DNA of 64,000 bases from Actinomycetospora sp. TBRC 11914 (GCF_012933465.1 NZ_JABBND010000012.1:62001-126000), one strand, 5' to 3'. Counted from the first letter of the stretch, positions 16,088 through 24,107 are shown. Notes: generated from the sequence alone by a model not told the origin. A program made the numbers and translations.

Positions 16088-16278
16088 CGTCTCGCGGACA
16101 CCCGGTGCGTCAGGACGGCTTTCGTGGACAGTCCGCCTCCGGATTTCCCACGAATGGCCCAACGGTGCGCGGGTGTCGCGAACACCACCTCCGTGGGTAC
16201 GCGGGGGACACGTCCGCCGGCGGCCGGCGCATGGAGGCGCCGGCCACACCGGAGAGTCCCCGAGCGATCGAGGAAACG

Positions 16279-16818
16279 ATGGTCCGCAAGTACACCGATG
16301 TGCAGGCGACCCGAGACATCCAGCGAGCCGAGGAGCTCGTCGCCCGTCAATGGGGCCTGCAACCCTGCGGCGACCACCGGGCCCTGCGGGGCCACGCCGA
16401 GGCGTCCGGCCTGTCGCTGCACGCCGCCGCGCTCGCCGTCCTCTCGAGCGATCCGGTCGTCCCGCGGGCGGCCATTCCCCACCAGCCGGCGGCGCGCGAC
16501 CGGGAGGCGCCCGTCGCCGACCAGCCCGGGCAGCAGCTCGACCCCGTCGGGACGGAACGGCTGTGCGTCGCCGCCCGCTCGGTGCGCGCGCGGCTCCCCG
16601 GCCTGGGTGCCGTCGACGAGGCGGACCGTGGGCGCTTGATCGAGCACACCGAGGCGCTCGCCGACCTCGACCGGCTCTCCGCGATGTCGCCCTCGGAGGT
16701 CGCGACGCACGCGTGGGTGGTGCGGGACGCGCTCACGGCCATCGGCAGCGACGACGCGCTCGGCATCGCGGTGTGGTTCGACGACGTCCTCGGGGCGGAT
16801 GCGCTCGTCCGGGCTTGA
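16279..16818 (+). CDS. ANTAR-like domain protein of unknown function
   Basis: 179 residues from the ATG at 16279 (gagga upstream); an ATG at 16231 is an alternative. The N-terminal segment DIQRAEELVARQWGL followed by RGHAEASGLSLHAAALAVL has the spacing of an ANTAR RNA-binding helix bundle, although the usual central residues are degenerate. The remainder is helical with no catalytic motif. RNA-level regulation is possible only if the ANTAR reading is right. Confidence 0.5.
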   Translation: MVRKYTDVQATRDIQRAEELVARQWGLQPCGDHRALRGHAEASGLSLHAAALAVLSSDPVVPRAAIPHQPAARDREAPVADQPGQQLDPVGTERLCVAARSVRARLPGLGAVDEADRGRLIEHTEALADLDRLSAMSPSEVATHAWVVRDALTAIGSDDALGIAVWFDDVLGADALVRA

Positions 16819-16846
16819 CCCTGGACCCGGCTCCGGGTTCTAGCGT
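16815..16846 (+). promoter_or_regulatory. MerR-type promoter/operator with 20-bp spacer
   Basis: TTGACC (16815-16820) and TAGCGT (16841-16846) are separated by 20 bp, the overlong spacing that MerR regulators correct. The spacer holds a dyad, ggacccgg (16823-16830) and ccgggttc (16833-16840). The expected start of transcription coincides with the ATG at 16853, suggesting a leaderless message. Autoregulation is inferred. Confidence 0.65.
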
Positions 16847-16852
16847 TCCGCC

Positions 16853-17299
16853 ATGACCGAGGCGGGCCCGCTCACCATCTCCGACCTCGCCGCGTGCACC
16901 GGGCTGCGGCCGGACACCGTGCGCTACTACGAGCGCGTCGGGCTGATGCCGACGCCGGCCCGCACGAGCGGCGACCACCGCCGGTACGGCGCGCCGGCCG
17001 TCGACCGGCTCCGGTTCATCCGGGGCGCGCAGCGACTCGGGCTCCGCCTGGACGACATCCGGAGCCTGCTCGCCGTGCGCGACACCGGGGAGTGCCCGTG
17101 TGGCCCCGCCGAGCCGCTGCTGCGGACCCGGATCGCCGAGATCGACGCCGAGATCGACCGCCTGCGCCTGCTGCGCGCCGACCTCGTCGCCATGGCCGAC
17201 CAGCTCCCGAGCGCCACCTGCCCGGGCCCCGTGCCCGGCACCTGGTGCCCGCCCGGCCACCACGCGACCGAGGGGAGGTGTGACGCATGCTCGACCTGA
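16853..17299 (+). CDS. MerR-family heavy-metal-responsive regulator
   Basis: 148 residues. Winged helix (TISDLAACTGLRPDTVRYYE, MPTPARTSGDHRRY), then the dimerisation helix and metal-binding candidates CPCG near 83-86 and a Cys-rich tail (TCPG, TWCPPGHH, CDACST). The cysteine pattern fits a thiophilic or borderline metal (Zn, Cd, Pb, Hg or Cu class); the specific ion cannot be read out. The 3' end overlaps a cysteine-rich micro-ORF, its probable co-expressed effector. Confidence 0.85.
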   Translation: MTEAGPLTISDLAACTGLRPDTVRYYERVGLMPTPARTSGDHRRYGAPAVDRLRFIRGAQRLGLRLDDIRSLLAVRDTGECPCGPAEPLLRTRIAEIDAEIDRLRLLRADLVAMADQLPSATCPGPVPGTWCPPGHHATEGRCDACST

Positions 17300-17358
17300 G
17301 GGCCTGTCCCTGCTGCGACGACCCGCACTGCGACTGCAGCACGTGCGGCTGCTGCTAG
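17287..17358 (+). CDS. 23-residue cysteine-rich metallothionein-like micro-ORF
   Basis: ATG at 17287 and TAG at 17356-17358 encode 23 residues with eight cysteines (7, 9, 10, 15, 17, 20, 22, 23) and one histidine (14), arranged as CPCC, CDC and CGCC. A strong ribosome-binding site (gaggggagg) ends about nine bases upstream, inside the MerR gene, and the ORF overlaps the MerR end by 13 bases, so translation is probably coupled. The composition resembles a minimal metallothionein that sequesters the metal sensed by the regulator. No larger homologue is recognised; expression is unproven. Confidence 0.6.
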   Translation: MLDLRACPCCDDPHCDCSTCGCC

Positions 17359-17693
17359 ACCGTCGACCCGGGCCCGCCGTCGACGAGGGAGGGCGGCGGG
17401 CACGGGTGCCTGCGGGGGGTGACCCGCTGGAGGCGACCACCTGACCCTCGCGCGCCACGTCCCGCACGTCGGTCCGGCCACCGCCTCGGGATAACTATCC
17501 GCACAGCGACGAGAGTGGACGCTTGACGAAACGTGGTCCGGCGCGGGACGGTCTTGCGCGGAGCGCGTGTGCCCCCTGCACGCGCACCGGGCCGGCCGAC
17601 GCCCCCTGGCTGGTCGCGGCGGCTTCGGCGGCCTCTACTCCCCCTTGAGACCGTCGAAGCCGCCGATCCCCGTGGGTGGCGGAGCGGTGGACG
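17359..17693. other. Intergenic stretch, no gene recognised
   Basis: 335 bases between the cysteine-rich micro-ORF and the next gene. There is a cttgacg element near 17523, but no convincing ORF with a start site, no RNA gene and no strong palindrome. Confidence 0.5.
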
Positions 17694-18089
17694 ATGAACC
17701 AGCTCGCCCTGCTGTACCGCCGGGACGAGGAGTGTCTCGGCCGCGACCGGACACTGCTGCGTCAGGTCTACGAGGAGCTGGCGGCGCTGCGGCCGACCTG
17801 GCTCACGTGCGAGTCCTTCGAGCTCGACGACGACCGGTGCCTGTCGGTGTTCCTCTTCGACGGCGACCTGGGACGATCCCAGGAGGAGCTGCTGGATCTC
17901 CGGTCCTACTGCTCGTCGCTCCCGGAGCGCTGCCACGGCGAGCCGCGGGTCGCGCTCATGGGCCGGGCCGACGTCGACCGCATGGCGGTCACCCGTGTCG
18001 CCTTCTGGAACCCGTACCGGGGGACGTGGGCGCTGCCGGACGACGCCGTCGAGGTCGGCCCGATCCCGGGACCCCGGGCGGCGGGCTAA
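17694..18089 (+). CDS. Hypothetical protein
   Basis: 131 residues from the ATG at 17694; a GTG at 17676 is also possible. Soluble, acidic, mixed alpha/beta (QLALLYRRDEECLGRDR, CESFELDDDRCLSVFLFDGD). Three cysteines are scattered without a metal pattern. Codon use is typical of the genome, so it is likely a real gene, but no family is recognised. Confidence 0.6.
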   Translation: MNQLALLYRRDEECLGRDRTLLRQVYEELAALRPTWLTCESFELDDDRCLSVFLFDGDLGRSQEELLDLRSYCSSLPERCHGEPRVALMGRADVDRMAVTRVAFWNPYRGTWALPDDAVEVGPIPGPRAAG

Positions 18090-18173
18090 CGGACCGGACG
18101 CAGAACGAATTCGGCACGAGTGATCGGCGAACGGTCTCGCGGGGAGCCGCGCGAGCACGTACAACGGGTCGGG

Positions 18174-18464
18174 ATGTCGATCGAAGACGCCAGTACCACG
18201 CCCACCAGCCGTGCCGTCGAGGCATTGCTGCAGCTCAACCAGCACGGAACTGACCTCTGCCCGCCCGGCTCCGACCCCCGCGCCTGGGCCGGCACCGTGC
18301 TCTACGACCTCGCCCGCATCGCCGAGCTCCTCGGCGGCGCGGTGGAGGAGATATCCGGGAAACGAAACGACACCGTCACCGCCGACGCCCAGGCGCTGGC
18401 GACGGTGATCGCGGCCCACCGCAACATCGAGGTCGGGGTGGACGTCGACCGGCCCGCTCCCTGA
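18174..18464 (+). CDS. Small hypothetical protein
   Basis: 96 residues from the ATG at 18174, helical (TSRAVEALLQLNQ, WAGTVLYDLARIAELLGGA, ADAQALATVIAAHRNIEV). No known domain. It lies 84 bp after the previous stop and 17 bp before the 2H phosphoesterase gene, so the small genes here may form one transcript. Confidence 0.55.
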   Translation: MSIEDASTTPTSRAVEALLQLNQHGTDLCPPGSDPRAWAGTVLYDLARIAELLGGAVEEISGKRNDTVTADAQALATVIAAHRNIEVGVDVDRPAP

Positions 18465-18481
18465 CCGGTCAGCATGTCGGG

Positions 18482-19015
18482 GTGGACGAGCCGACCGAGA
18501 CCGCGGTGCTCGCGCTGGTGCCCGAGGCGGAGCCCGTCGTCGGCGAGCACCGGCGCCGGCTCGACCCGACGACGGCGGCCGGCGTCCCGGCCCACGTCAC
18601 GGTCCTCTACCCGTTCCTGCCCCCGGCAGAGGTCACGACGGCGACCGTGGCCGCGCTGCGGGCGGCGGTCGCGCCGGTGGCGCCGTTCCGGTGCGTGTTC
18701 GCGACGACCGCGTGGTTCGGCGAGGACCTGCTCTGGCTCGCGCCCTCGGCGGTGGGCGCCCTCGAGGACCTCACCACCCGGGTCTGCCGGGCGTTCCCCG
18801 ACCAGGTGCCCTACGGCGGCGAGCACGAGCCGCACCCGCACCTCACCGTCGGGTACGGGAGCCACGCGTCGCTCGAGGAGCTGCGAGCTGCCGAGGCAGC
18901 GCTGCAGGAGGGGCTCCCGGTGGTGACGCGGGTCGACCGGCTGCACCTGCTGGCCGGGGCGCGCACCGCGGACTCGTGGCGGGTGGTGGCCGAGCTCCCG
19001 CTGTGCGGCGCCTAG
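18482..19015 (+). CDS. 2H phosphoesterase / 2'-5' RNA ligase family protein
   Basis: 177 residues from GTG at 18482. Two catalytic HxT motifs are present, AHVTVLYPF (His38) and PHLTVGYG (His120), spaced as in the 2'-5' RNA ligase-like 2H superfamily. These soluble enzymes open cyclic phosphodiesters on RNA or nucleotides; the natural substrate is unknown. Confidence 0.82.
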   Translation: MDEPTETAVLALVPEAEPVVGEHRRRLDPTTAAGVPAHVTVLYPFLPPAEVTTATVAALRAAVAPVAPFRCVFATTAWFGEDLLWLAPSAVGALEDLTTRVCRAFPDQVPYGGEHEPHPHLTVGYGSHASLEELRAAEAALQEGLPVVTRVDRLHLLAGARTADSWRVVAELPLCGA

Positions 19016-19026
19016 CGTCGGGGGCG

Positions 19027-19839
19027 ATGGACCTCGACCTCGTCGCCGACTGCGGCAGCTGCTCCGGGCTGTGCTGCGTCGCGCCGGCCTTCGCGCGCTC
19101 GGCGGACTTCGCGCTGGACAAGCCCGCGGAGACGCCGTGCCCGAACCTGCGGGTCTCGGTCCCCGGCCGGTCCGACGCGCCGTGCTCCATCCACGCCACG
19201 CTCTCCGAGCGCGGGTTCCCCGGCTGCGTGGCGTTCGACTGTTTCGGCGCCGGCCAGCGGGTGAGCGCCGACTGGCGCGACGGACCCGCGGCGGCGCGGG
19301 AGGCGTTCGACGCGTTCGCCGTCCTGCGCCCGCTGCACGAGGTGCTCTGGTACCTCACCGAGCCGTGCGACGACGCGCCCGCCGAGCTGCGCGACGAGGT
19401 GGCCCGCGCGGCGTCGCGGGTGGCGGCCCTGGCGGACGGGCCGCTCGGGGAGGTGGACGTCGCGGCGGTGCGCGCGGAGGTCGGGGAGCTGCTCGGGCGG
19501 GTCAGTGAGGCGGTGCGGTCGTCGGGGCGGGGGTCGTCGGCGCCGGGGCACGCGCGGGCGGATCTCGTCGGGCGGGACCTGCGGGGCGGACGGGCCTCGG
19601 GGAGCTCGCTGACCGGGACGACGCTGCGGGGAGCGCTGCTCATGGGCGCGGACCTGCGCGGGGTCGACCTCGGCCGCGCCGACCTGCTCGGCGCCGACCT
19701 GCGCGGGGCGGACCTGCGGGGTGCGTCGCTGGACCGGACGCTGTTCCTCACGGCGCCGCAGGTGGCTTCGGCGCGGGGGGACGCGGCGACGACGGTGCCC
19801 GGGCGGGTGCCGCGGCCGTCGTCGTGGGGGCCTGCCTGA
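19027..19839 (+). CDS. Pentapeptide-repeat protein with Cys-rich N-terminal domain
   Basis: 270 residues from the ATG at 19027. The N-terminal half has a CxxCxxxCC cluster (CGSCSGLCC) and further cysteines that could bind zinc or a cluster. The C-terminal part (about 178-240) consists of A(D/N)LxG-type pentapeptide repeats (DLVGRDLRGGRASGSSLTG, ALLMGADLRGVDLGRADL), forming a right-handed beta helix. Such repeats can mimic DNA. Function here is unknown. Confidence 0.75.
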   Translation: MDLDLVADCGSCSGLCCVAPAFARSADFALDKPAETPCPNLRVSVPGRSDAPCSIHATLSERGFPGCVAFDCFGAGQRVSADWRDGPAAAREAFDAFAVLRPLHEVLWYLTEPCDDAPAELRDEVARAASRVAALADGPLGEVDVAAVRAEVGELLGRVSEAVRSSGRGSSAPGHARADLVGRDLRGGRASGSSLTGTTLRGALLMGADLRGVDLGRADLLGADLRGADLRGASLDRTLFLTAPQVASARGDAATTVPGRVPRPSSWGPA

Positions 19840-19855
19840 GTGCCAGGCCCCGTGC

Positions 19856-19903
19856 CAGCGAAGCGGCTTTGCTTGCATCCAATGACAGGAAAGCCCCGTC
19901 GTC
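19856..19903 (+). repeat. Left 48-bp inverted repeat of a stop-associated pair
   Basis: Matches the reverse complement of 20284-20331 at 43 of 48 positions. Together with the preceding TGAGTG at the stop of the pentapeptide-repeat gene it forms an element that recurs, in the same orientation relative to the gene end, after the convergent protease gene. The left copy carries a 12-base extra segment near its start. Confidence 0.8.
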
Positions 19904-19931
19904 GTCGGGGGGTCCGGTTAGCGTGCGCGAC

Positions 19932-20285
19932 ATGGCGGACACGGGGGACGACGACGGCCTGGGTCTCGACGAGGTGCTCGCGGCACTGCGCCACGACCTG
20001 CTGGCGGCGCAGCGCGACAGCGGGGGTGAGAACACCGGGCTGGCGGTGCGCGAGGTGAAGATCGAGCTCTCGGTCGAGGTGAGCCGCCGGGTCGACGCCA
20101 AGGGCGAGGCCTCGGCGAAGTGGTTCGTGCTGTCCGGGTCGGTGTCGGGGGAGGGCAGCCGGGAGCGGAAGAGCACCAACACGATCACGCTGACGCTCGG
20201 CCCGATCGCCGGCGCGGTGGCGGGCTCGGACGTGTCGCCCGGCGTCATCCCGCGGGCAGTGGCGGAGAACCACGAGAGCGGCTGA
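19932..20285 (+). CDS. Trypco2-like (trypsin-co-occurring domain 2) protein
   Basis: 117 residues from the ATG at 19932. The pattern LDEVLAALRHDLLAAQRDSG, GLAVREVKIELSVEVSR, KWFVLSGSVSGEG and TNTITLTLGPIAG matches the small beta-rich trypco2 domain found beside trypsin-like and other peptidases in actinobacterial conflict and signalling systems. A C39-like cysteine protease gene is convergent just downstream. The gene is enclosed by 48-bp inverted repeats, with the right repeat beginning inside its last codons. Confidence 0.6.
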   Translation: MADTGDDDGLGLDEVLAALRHDLLAAQRDSGGENTGLAVREVKIELSVEVSRRVDAKGEASAKWFVLSGSVSGEGSRERKSTNTITLTLGPIAGAVAGSDVSPGVIPRAVAENHESG

Positions 20286-20331
20286 CGACGGGGCTTTTCT
20301 GCCACTGGATGCAAGCAACGACGCTTCGCTG
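20284..20331 (-). repeat. Right 48-bp inverted repeat of the stop-associated pair
   Basis: Reverse complement of 19856-19903 with five mismatches. Read on the minus strand it follows the stop codon of the protease gene (TGAGTGGCAGCG). If transcribed as one RNA the two copies would pair across the trypco2-like gene. Confidence 0.8.
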
Positions 20332-20335
20332 CCAC

Positions 20336-21787
20336 TCACGCCCGGCCGCGCCGCCCCGTCCGGTAGTGGCCCGGCTCGGCGAGGCGGATCTCGCGGCGCT
20401 CGCCGTGGTCGGGGCCGACGCGGTGCGCGAGCCGGCCGCCGTGCAGCGCGACGAGCCCGGACAACAGCGGCTCGTGGTGGGTCGAGGCGGTGGAGTCGAG
20501 GAGCGCCTCGCCGATCACGTCGGGACGGCCCGCGGCCCGCGCCGCCCGGTCGACGGCCTCCACGACCCACACGTACTCGGGCATCGGCGTGAGCCGGTAG
20601 AGCCGGGCGAGCTCGGGGTCGACGCGGTCGGTCAGCCGCTCGAGCCACTCGTCGGCCCGCGTCACGTACGTCCGCCACGTCAGCCCGTCGACGGCGGCCG
20701 CCCGGGCGATCGGCTCGTCGGGGTCGGCCTGGCCGAGGTACCCGCGGAACCAGTGCTCGCCGGCGGCCTCCGCGCGCTCGGCGGTCACGTAGACCTCGGG
20801 CAGCAGCGGCAGGATCGCGGCCTGCCAGGGACGGTGGGCCTCGTCGAGCTCGTCGAACGGGTCGGCCACCTCGAGGTAGGGGCCGCGGGCGTCGTCGTGG
20901 CGCCACAGCCGGACGCCCGCCCCCGATTCCGGCGACACCCGCCGGTACCCGACGACGACCCACGCATGCGCCCGGGAGATCACGATCGGCGGCGCCTGGC
21001 TGTTGACGTAGCGGCAGAGGATGCCGCCCAGCGTCAGCATCCCGGCCTCGTCGTTCTCGGCGCGGCTCTGCGGGAGGTGCACGAGGCCGGGGGAGAGGCC
21101 GAGGCTCGTCGCGCCCGACATCATCTGCTGGACCGACAGGCCCTCGCTCGGGACCTGGCGCCCGACGATGACCCCGCCGAGCGCCGCGTCGTGCACCGCC
21201 GCGGTGAGCTGCCGCGGGATGCCGTGCGCGAGGTGGGCGTGGCGCAGCACCATCCACAGCGTCGCGTGGGCGCAGCGCAGGTACTCCGCGTCCTGGGAGA
21301 GGAACGGCATCGCCCGCACCCGCAGCGGCGTCCCGAACAGCGACACCCGCTCGGTGGCCTCGCAGCGCACCCCGCCGTCGAGGCCCGGCGGCGGCGTGAT
21401 CATGGTGCGGCCCACCGGGGTGGCCGGCAGCGGGCGCATCACGGCGTAGCCGCGGTACGCCGCCGGGTCGAGGCGCGTGAGGTCCGCCGGGTCGACGTCG
21501 TCGGTGAACAGGTGCCAGCGGTGGGTCACCGAGGGGTGCCGCCGGAAGAGTCGGCCGTGGAACGCGGCGTGCTCGCTGCGCCAGTCCGGGTCGAGGTGGC
21601 GCTGCTCGACGACCAGCGAGCGCACACCATGCTCCCGCGCCAGGGCGACCACGCGCTCGAGCGGCGCCGAGGGCGACCCGCCGGAGTAGAAGTCGACGAG
21701 CTGCTCCCAGGCGCCGTCGACGGTGACGTCGTAGACCGCGGCCGCCGCGTCGTCCGGGGACCAGTCGAGGAACGGCCAGTCGTTCAC
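20336..21787 (-). CDS. C39-like papain-fold cysteine protease
   Basis: 483 residues. The catalytic set is visible: Gln165 and Cys172 in FLSQDAEYLRCAHATLW, His274 in SRAHAWVVVGY and Asp309 in EVADPFDE, as in peptidase C39-like proteins. There is no signal peptide or obvious membrane segment, so it appears cytoplasmic. The long N-terminal (1-155) and C-terminal (315-483) regions are not recognised. It is convergent with the trypco2-like gene and its 3' end is part of the stop-associated repeat. Confidence 0.7.
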   Translation of the reverse strand: MNDWPFLDWSPDDAAAAVYDVTVDGAWEQLVDFYSGGSPSAPLERVVALAREHGVRSLVVEQRHLDPDWRSEHAAFHGRLFRRHPSVTHRWHLFTDDVDPADLTRLDPAAYRGYAVMRPLPATPVGRTMITPPPGLDGGVRCEATERVSLFGTPLRVRAMPFLSQDAEYLRCAHATLWMVLRHAHLAHGIPRQLTAAVHDAALGGVIVGRQVPSEGLSVQQMMSGATSLGLSPGLVHLPQSRAENDEAGMLTLGGILCRYVNSQAPPIVISRAHAWVVVGYRRVSPESGAGVRLWRHDDARGPYLEVADPFDELDEAHRPWQAAILPLLPEVYVTAERAEAAGEHWFRGYLGQADPDEPIARAAAVDGLTWRTYVTRADEWLERLTDRVDPELARLYRLTPMPEYVWVVEAVDRAARAAGRPDVIGEALLDSTASTHHEPLLSGLVALHGGRLAHRVGPDHGERREIRLAEPGHYRTGRRGRA

Positions 21788-21819
21788 CCGCGCAGCAGTA
21801 CCACGGGCCCCCGACGAGA

Positions 21820-21996
21820 TCAGCGCAGCCGGATGCCGTCGCTCTCGTACTCGGCACGCCGCTCGGCGTCACGCACCCGGTCCAGCGCGGCGCGGAACGC
21901 CCGCCGCTGTTCGGGCCGGTGCAGCCCGAGCCGCTCGGCGAGGTCGCCCGCGGGTTCGCCCGGCTCCACGACGGTCCGCTTCCCGGCGATGGCCAT
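21820..21996 (-). CDS. 58-residue hypothetical protein
   Basis: A short helical protein (GDLAERLGLHRPEQRRAFRA, RVRDAERRAEYESDG) from an ATG at 21996 with agggaggc upstream. It has high charge and no known domain. It lies between the transporter and protease genes on the same strand. Confidence 0.6.
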   Translation of the reverse strand: MAIAGKRTVVEPGEPAGDLAERLGLHRPEQRRAFRAALDRVRDAERRAEYESDGIRLR

Positions 21997-22028
21997 CGCT
22001 GCCTCCCTGGGCTCGACGGCACCTGAGT

Positions 22029-22865
22029 CTACGCCGCGACGGGCACCCGCGGCGCCTCCTCGACGACGGCGGGCGCCGGTCGCCGCCCGCGCGCGAGGAC
22101 GACACAGGCCGTGGCCGCGAGCGCGAGGGCGGCCGGGGCGACGACCCCGAACCAGGCCGAGACGGTGTCGCCGAGCAGCGGCGCGAGCAACGACGGCGGC
22201 ACCACCTCGGCGACCACGACGACCGCGGTCGTCGTCGTCACCGTCGTGTGGCGCAGCGCGAGCGTCCACCACAGGCAGCCCAGCAGGCCGGTGGCCGCCG
22301 CGACCAGGGCGGGCACGGAGGTGAGCGCCGCCAGCGGGCGGGAGAGGTCGACGAGCTTGACCGCGGTCGAGCACGCGGCGAACCCGAGCCCGGAGCACAC
22401 CGCGAGCACCGTGCCGCGTCGTCCGATCGCCGCGCCGAGCCCGACCAGGCCGATCACCGCGGCGGCGACCGCGAGCCCGATCTCGAGCGCGACCGTGTCG
22501 GTGGCCGTGCCCGACTGGCCCGACACCGTCGCGAGGCCGACCAGCGAGACCGACAGCACGCCGACCGCGACGAGGCCCCGCACGCCGAGGCGGGTGCCGA
22601 ACCAGGCCCGGGCGGTCAGCGCGGTGACCGCGAGGCTGGCGCTCACGGCGCACTGCGCGACCGCCATCGACACCGACTGCAGGGCCGCCACGTGGCACAG
22701 CGCGCCGGCGCCCTCGGCCAGCGTCCCGGCGACGAACCAGCGGTGGCGCAGCAGGGACGTCCACGGCAGCCGGGACCCGTCGTCGAGCGCGCGCACCGCC
22801 GCGGCCTGCGCGACCGAGCCGACGCCGAAGAGCACCGCCGCCAACGCCACCCACGTCAGGCCCAC
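22029..22865 (-). CDS. DMT/EamA-like ten-helix transporter
   Basis: 278 residues, almost entirely hydrophobic with about nine or ten membrane segments (WVALAAVLFGVGSVAQAAAV at the start; LALAATACVVLARGRR at the end). The pattern suits the drug/metabolite transporter superfamily. Substrate and direction are unknown. It is divergent from the MerR-PP2C gene. Confidence 0.7.
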   Translation of the reverse strand: MGLTWVALAAVLFGVGSVAQAAAVRALDDGSRLPWTSLLRHRWFVAGTLAEGAGALCHVAALQSVSMAVAQCAVSASLAVTALTARAWFGTRLGVRGLVAVGVLSVSLVGLATVSGQSGTATDTVALEIGLAVAAAVIGLVGLGAAIGRRGTVLAVCSGLGFAACSTAVKLVDLSRPLAALTSVPALVAAATGLLGCLWWTLALRHTTVTTTTAVVVVAEVVPPSLLAPLLGDTVSAWFGVVAPAALALAATACVVLARGRRPAPAVVEEAPRVPVAA

Positions 22866-22956
22866 GTCGTGCCCCTCCTCGCCTCGGTGGTCGGGAACCT
22901 CCCCGAGGATCGGGCCCGTTCCTGGGTGCGGGCTGGGACCGCCGTGGGCGGGACGC

Positions 22957-22987
22957 TTGACCTTGCCCTCGGGACAGGCCGCAGCGT
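22957..22987 (+). promoter_or_regulatory. MerR-type promoter/operator with 19-bp spacer
   Basis: TTGACC (22957-22962) and CAGCGT (22982-22987) are separated by 19 bp containing the imperfect dyad ccttgccc/gggacagg. It lies about 30 bp before the start of the MerR-PP2C fusion, which therefore probably regulates itself. Confidence 0.5.
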
Positions 22988-23015
22988 CGTCGTCACCGGA
23001 ACGGGGAGGGACGTC

Positions 23016-24053
23016 GTGGACACACGGATGGCGATCGGGGAGTTCGCGGTCGCGTCGGGGCTGACGCCCAAGGCACTACGGCTCTACGACGACCTCGGGC
23101 TGCTGCCGCCGGCAGGCGTCGACCCGGCGACGGGCTACCGCACCTACGCGGCGTCGCAGCTGGAGCGGGCGCGGCTGGTGGCGGCGCTGCGGAGGGTCGG
23201 GGTGCCGCTGGCGCGCATCGGCGTGATCGGCGACCTCCCGCCCGCCGCGGCGGCCGCCGACCTCGCGGCGTGGTGGCGGCAGGTCGAGGCCGACACGGCC
23301 GACCGCCGGGTGCTGGTCGCCGACCTCCTCGCCCGGTGGCGGGACCGACCGATCGAGGAGGAGCCGATGACGGCGAGGGTGACGGTGAGCGGGGCGGACG
23401 GCGCCGAGCGCGGTGTCCGCGAGGAGCAGCAGGACGCGGTGGTCGTGGCGGGCGGGCGCGCGGCGGTGGCCGACGGGTTCGGTCCCGACGGTGCTGCGGC
23501 GAGCCGGGCGGTGACGGCACGGGTGGCCGCGGCGGACGACGGGTCCGCGCTCGAGGGCGTGCGCGCCGCCCTAGCGGGGGCGGCGGCCGTCGTCGGGACA
23601 CCGGGGGCGAGCGGGACGACCGCGACGGCGCTGTGCTGCGACGGGGAACGGGTCGGGGTGGCCCACCTCGGGGACTCGCGGGCGTACCTGCTGCGCCAGG
23701 GGGTGCTGACCCTGCTCACCCACGACCACACGTGGGTGCGCTCGCTGGTCGACGAGGGCCGCCTGACCCCGGAGGAGGCCGCGGAGCACCCGGACCGGGC
23801 GCGGCTGGTGCGCGCGCTCGGGGACGGCGACCCGGACGTGCACCTGCGCCGCGCGGTGGCCGGCGACCGCTACCTGCTGTGCACCGACGGGGTCAGCGCG
23901 GTGCTCGACGAGGCCGTGCTCGCCGGGGCACTCGCCGGCGGCGCACCGGCGGAGGCCGTGGCGGGCCTGCTCGCGGCGGTGCGGTCGGCGGGCGCGCCGG
24001 ACAACGCCGCGTGCGCGGTGCTCGATCTCGTGGCCTCGGAACCCGCTGCCTGA
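23016..24053 (+). CDS. MerR DNA-binding domain fused to PP2C phosphatase
   Basis: 345 residues from GTG at 23016 (ggggaggg upstream). Residues 5-75 form a MerR winged helix (MAIGEFAVASGLTPKALRLY, TGYRTYAASQLERARLV), 76-110 a coiled coil, and 117-345 a PPM/PP2C phosphatase with its acidic motifs (VREEQQDAVVV, VADGFGPDGAA, HLGDSRAYLL, LLCTDGVSAVL, APDNAACAVL). Putting a MerR helix and an apparently active phosphatase in one chain is unusual and suggests a one-component switch. A MerR-type promoter precedes it. Confidence 0.88.
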   Translation: MDTRMAIGEFAVASGLTPKALRLYDDLGLLPPAGVDPATGYRTYAASQLERARLVAALRRVGVPLARIGVIGDLPPAAAAADLAAWWRQVEADTADRRVLVADLLARWRDRPIEEEPMTARVTVSGADGAERGVREEQQDAVVVAGGRAAVADGFGPDGAAASRAVTARVAAADDGSALEGVRAALAGAAAVVGTPGASGTTATALCCDGERVGVAHLGDSRAYLLRQGVLTLLTHDHTWVRSLVDEGRLTPEEAAEHPDRARLVRALGDGDPDVHLRRAVAGDRYLLCTDGVSAVLDEAVLAGALAGGAPAEAVAGLLAAVRSAGAPDNAACAVLDLVASEPAA

Positions 24054-24055
24054 GA

Positions 24056-24107
24056 GCACGAACGGCCGGTTCGGGACCCTCCCGGGTCCCGAACCGGCCG
24101 TTCGTGC
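24056..24107. terminator. Perfect 23-bp hairpin between convergent genes
   Basis: Arms 24056-24078 and 24085-24107 are exact reverse complements around a 6-base loop (ctcccg). The hairpin starts three bases after the MerR-PP2C stop and ends about 18 bp from the OsmC stop on the other strand, as expected of a bidirectional terminator. Confidence 0.8.

Noticed and set aside
18843-22022. Very long minus-strand open frame of more than 1000 codons
   Set aside because: It is an Arg/Pro/Ala-rich shadow of several real genes on both strands, common in GC-rich DNA; no domain appears in the translation.
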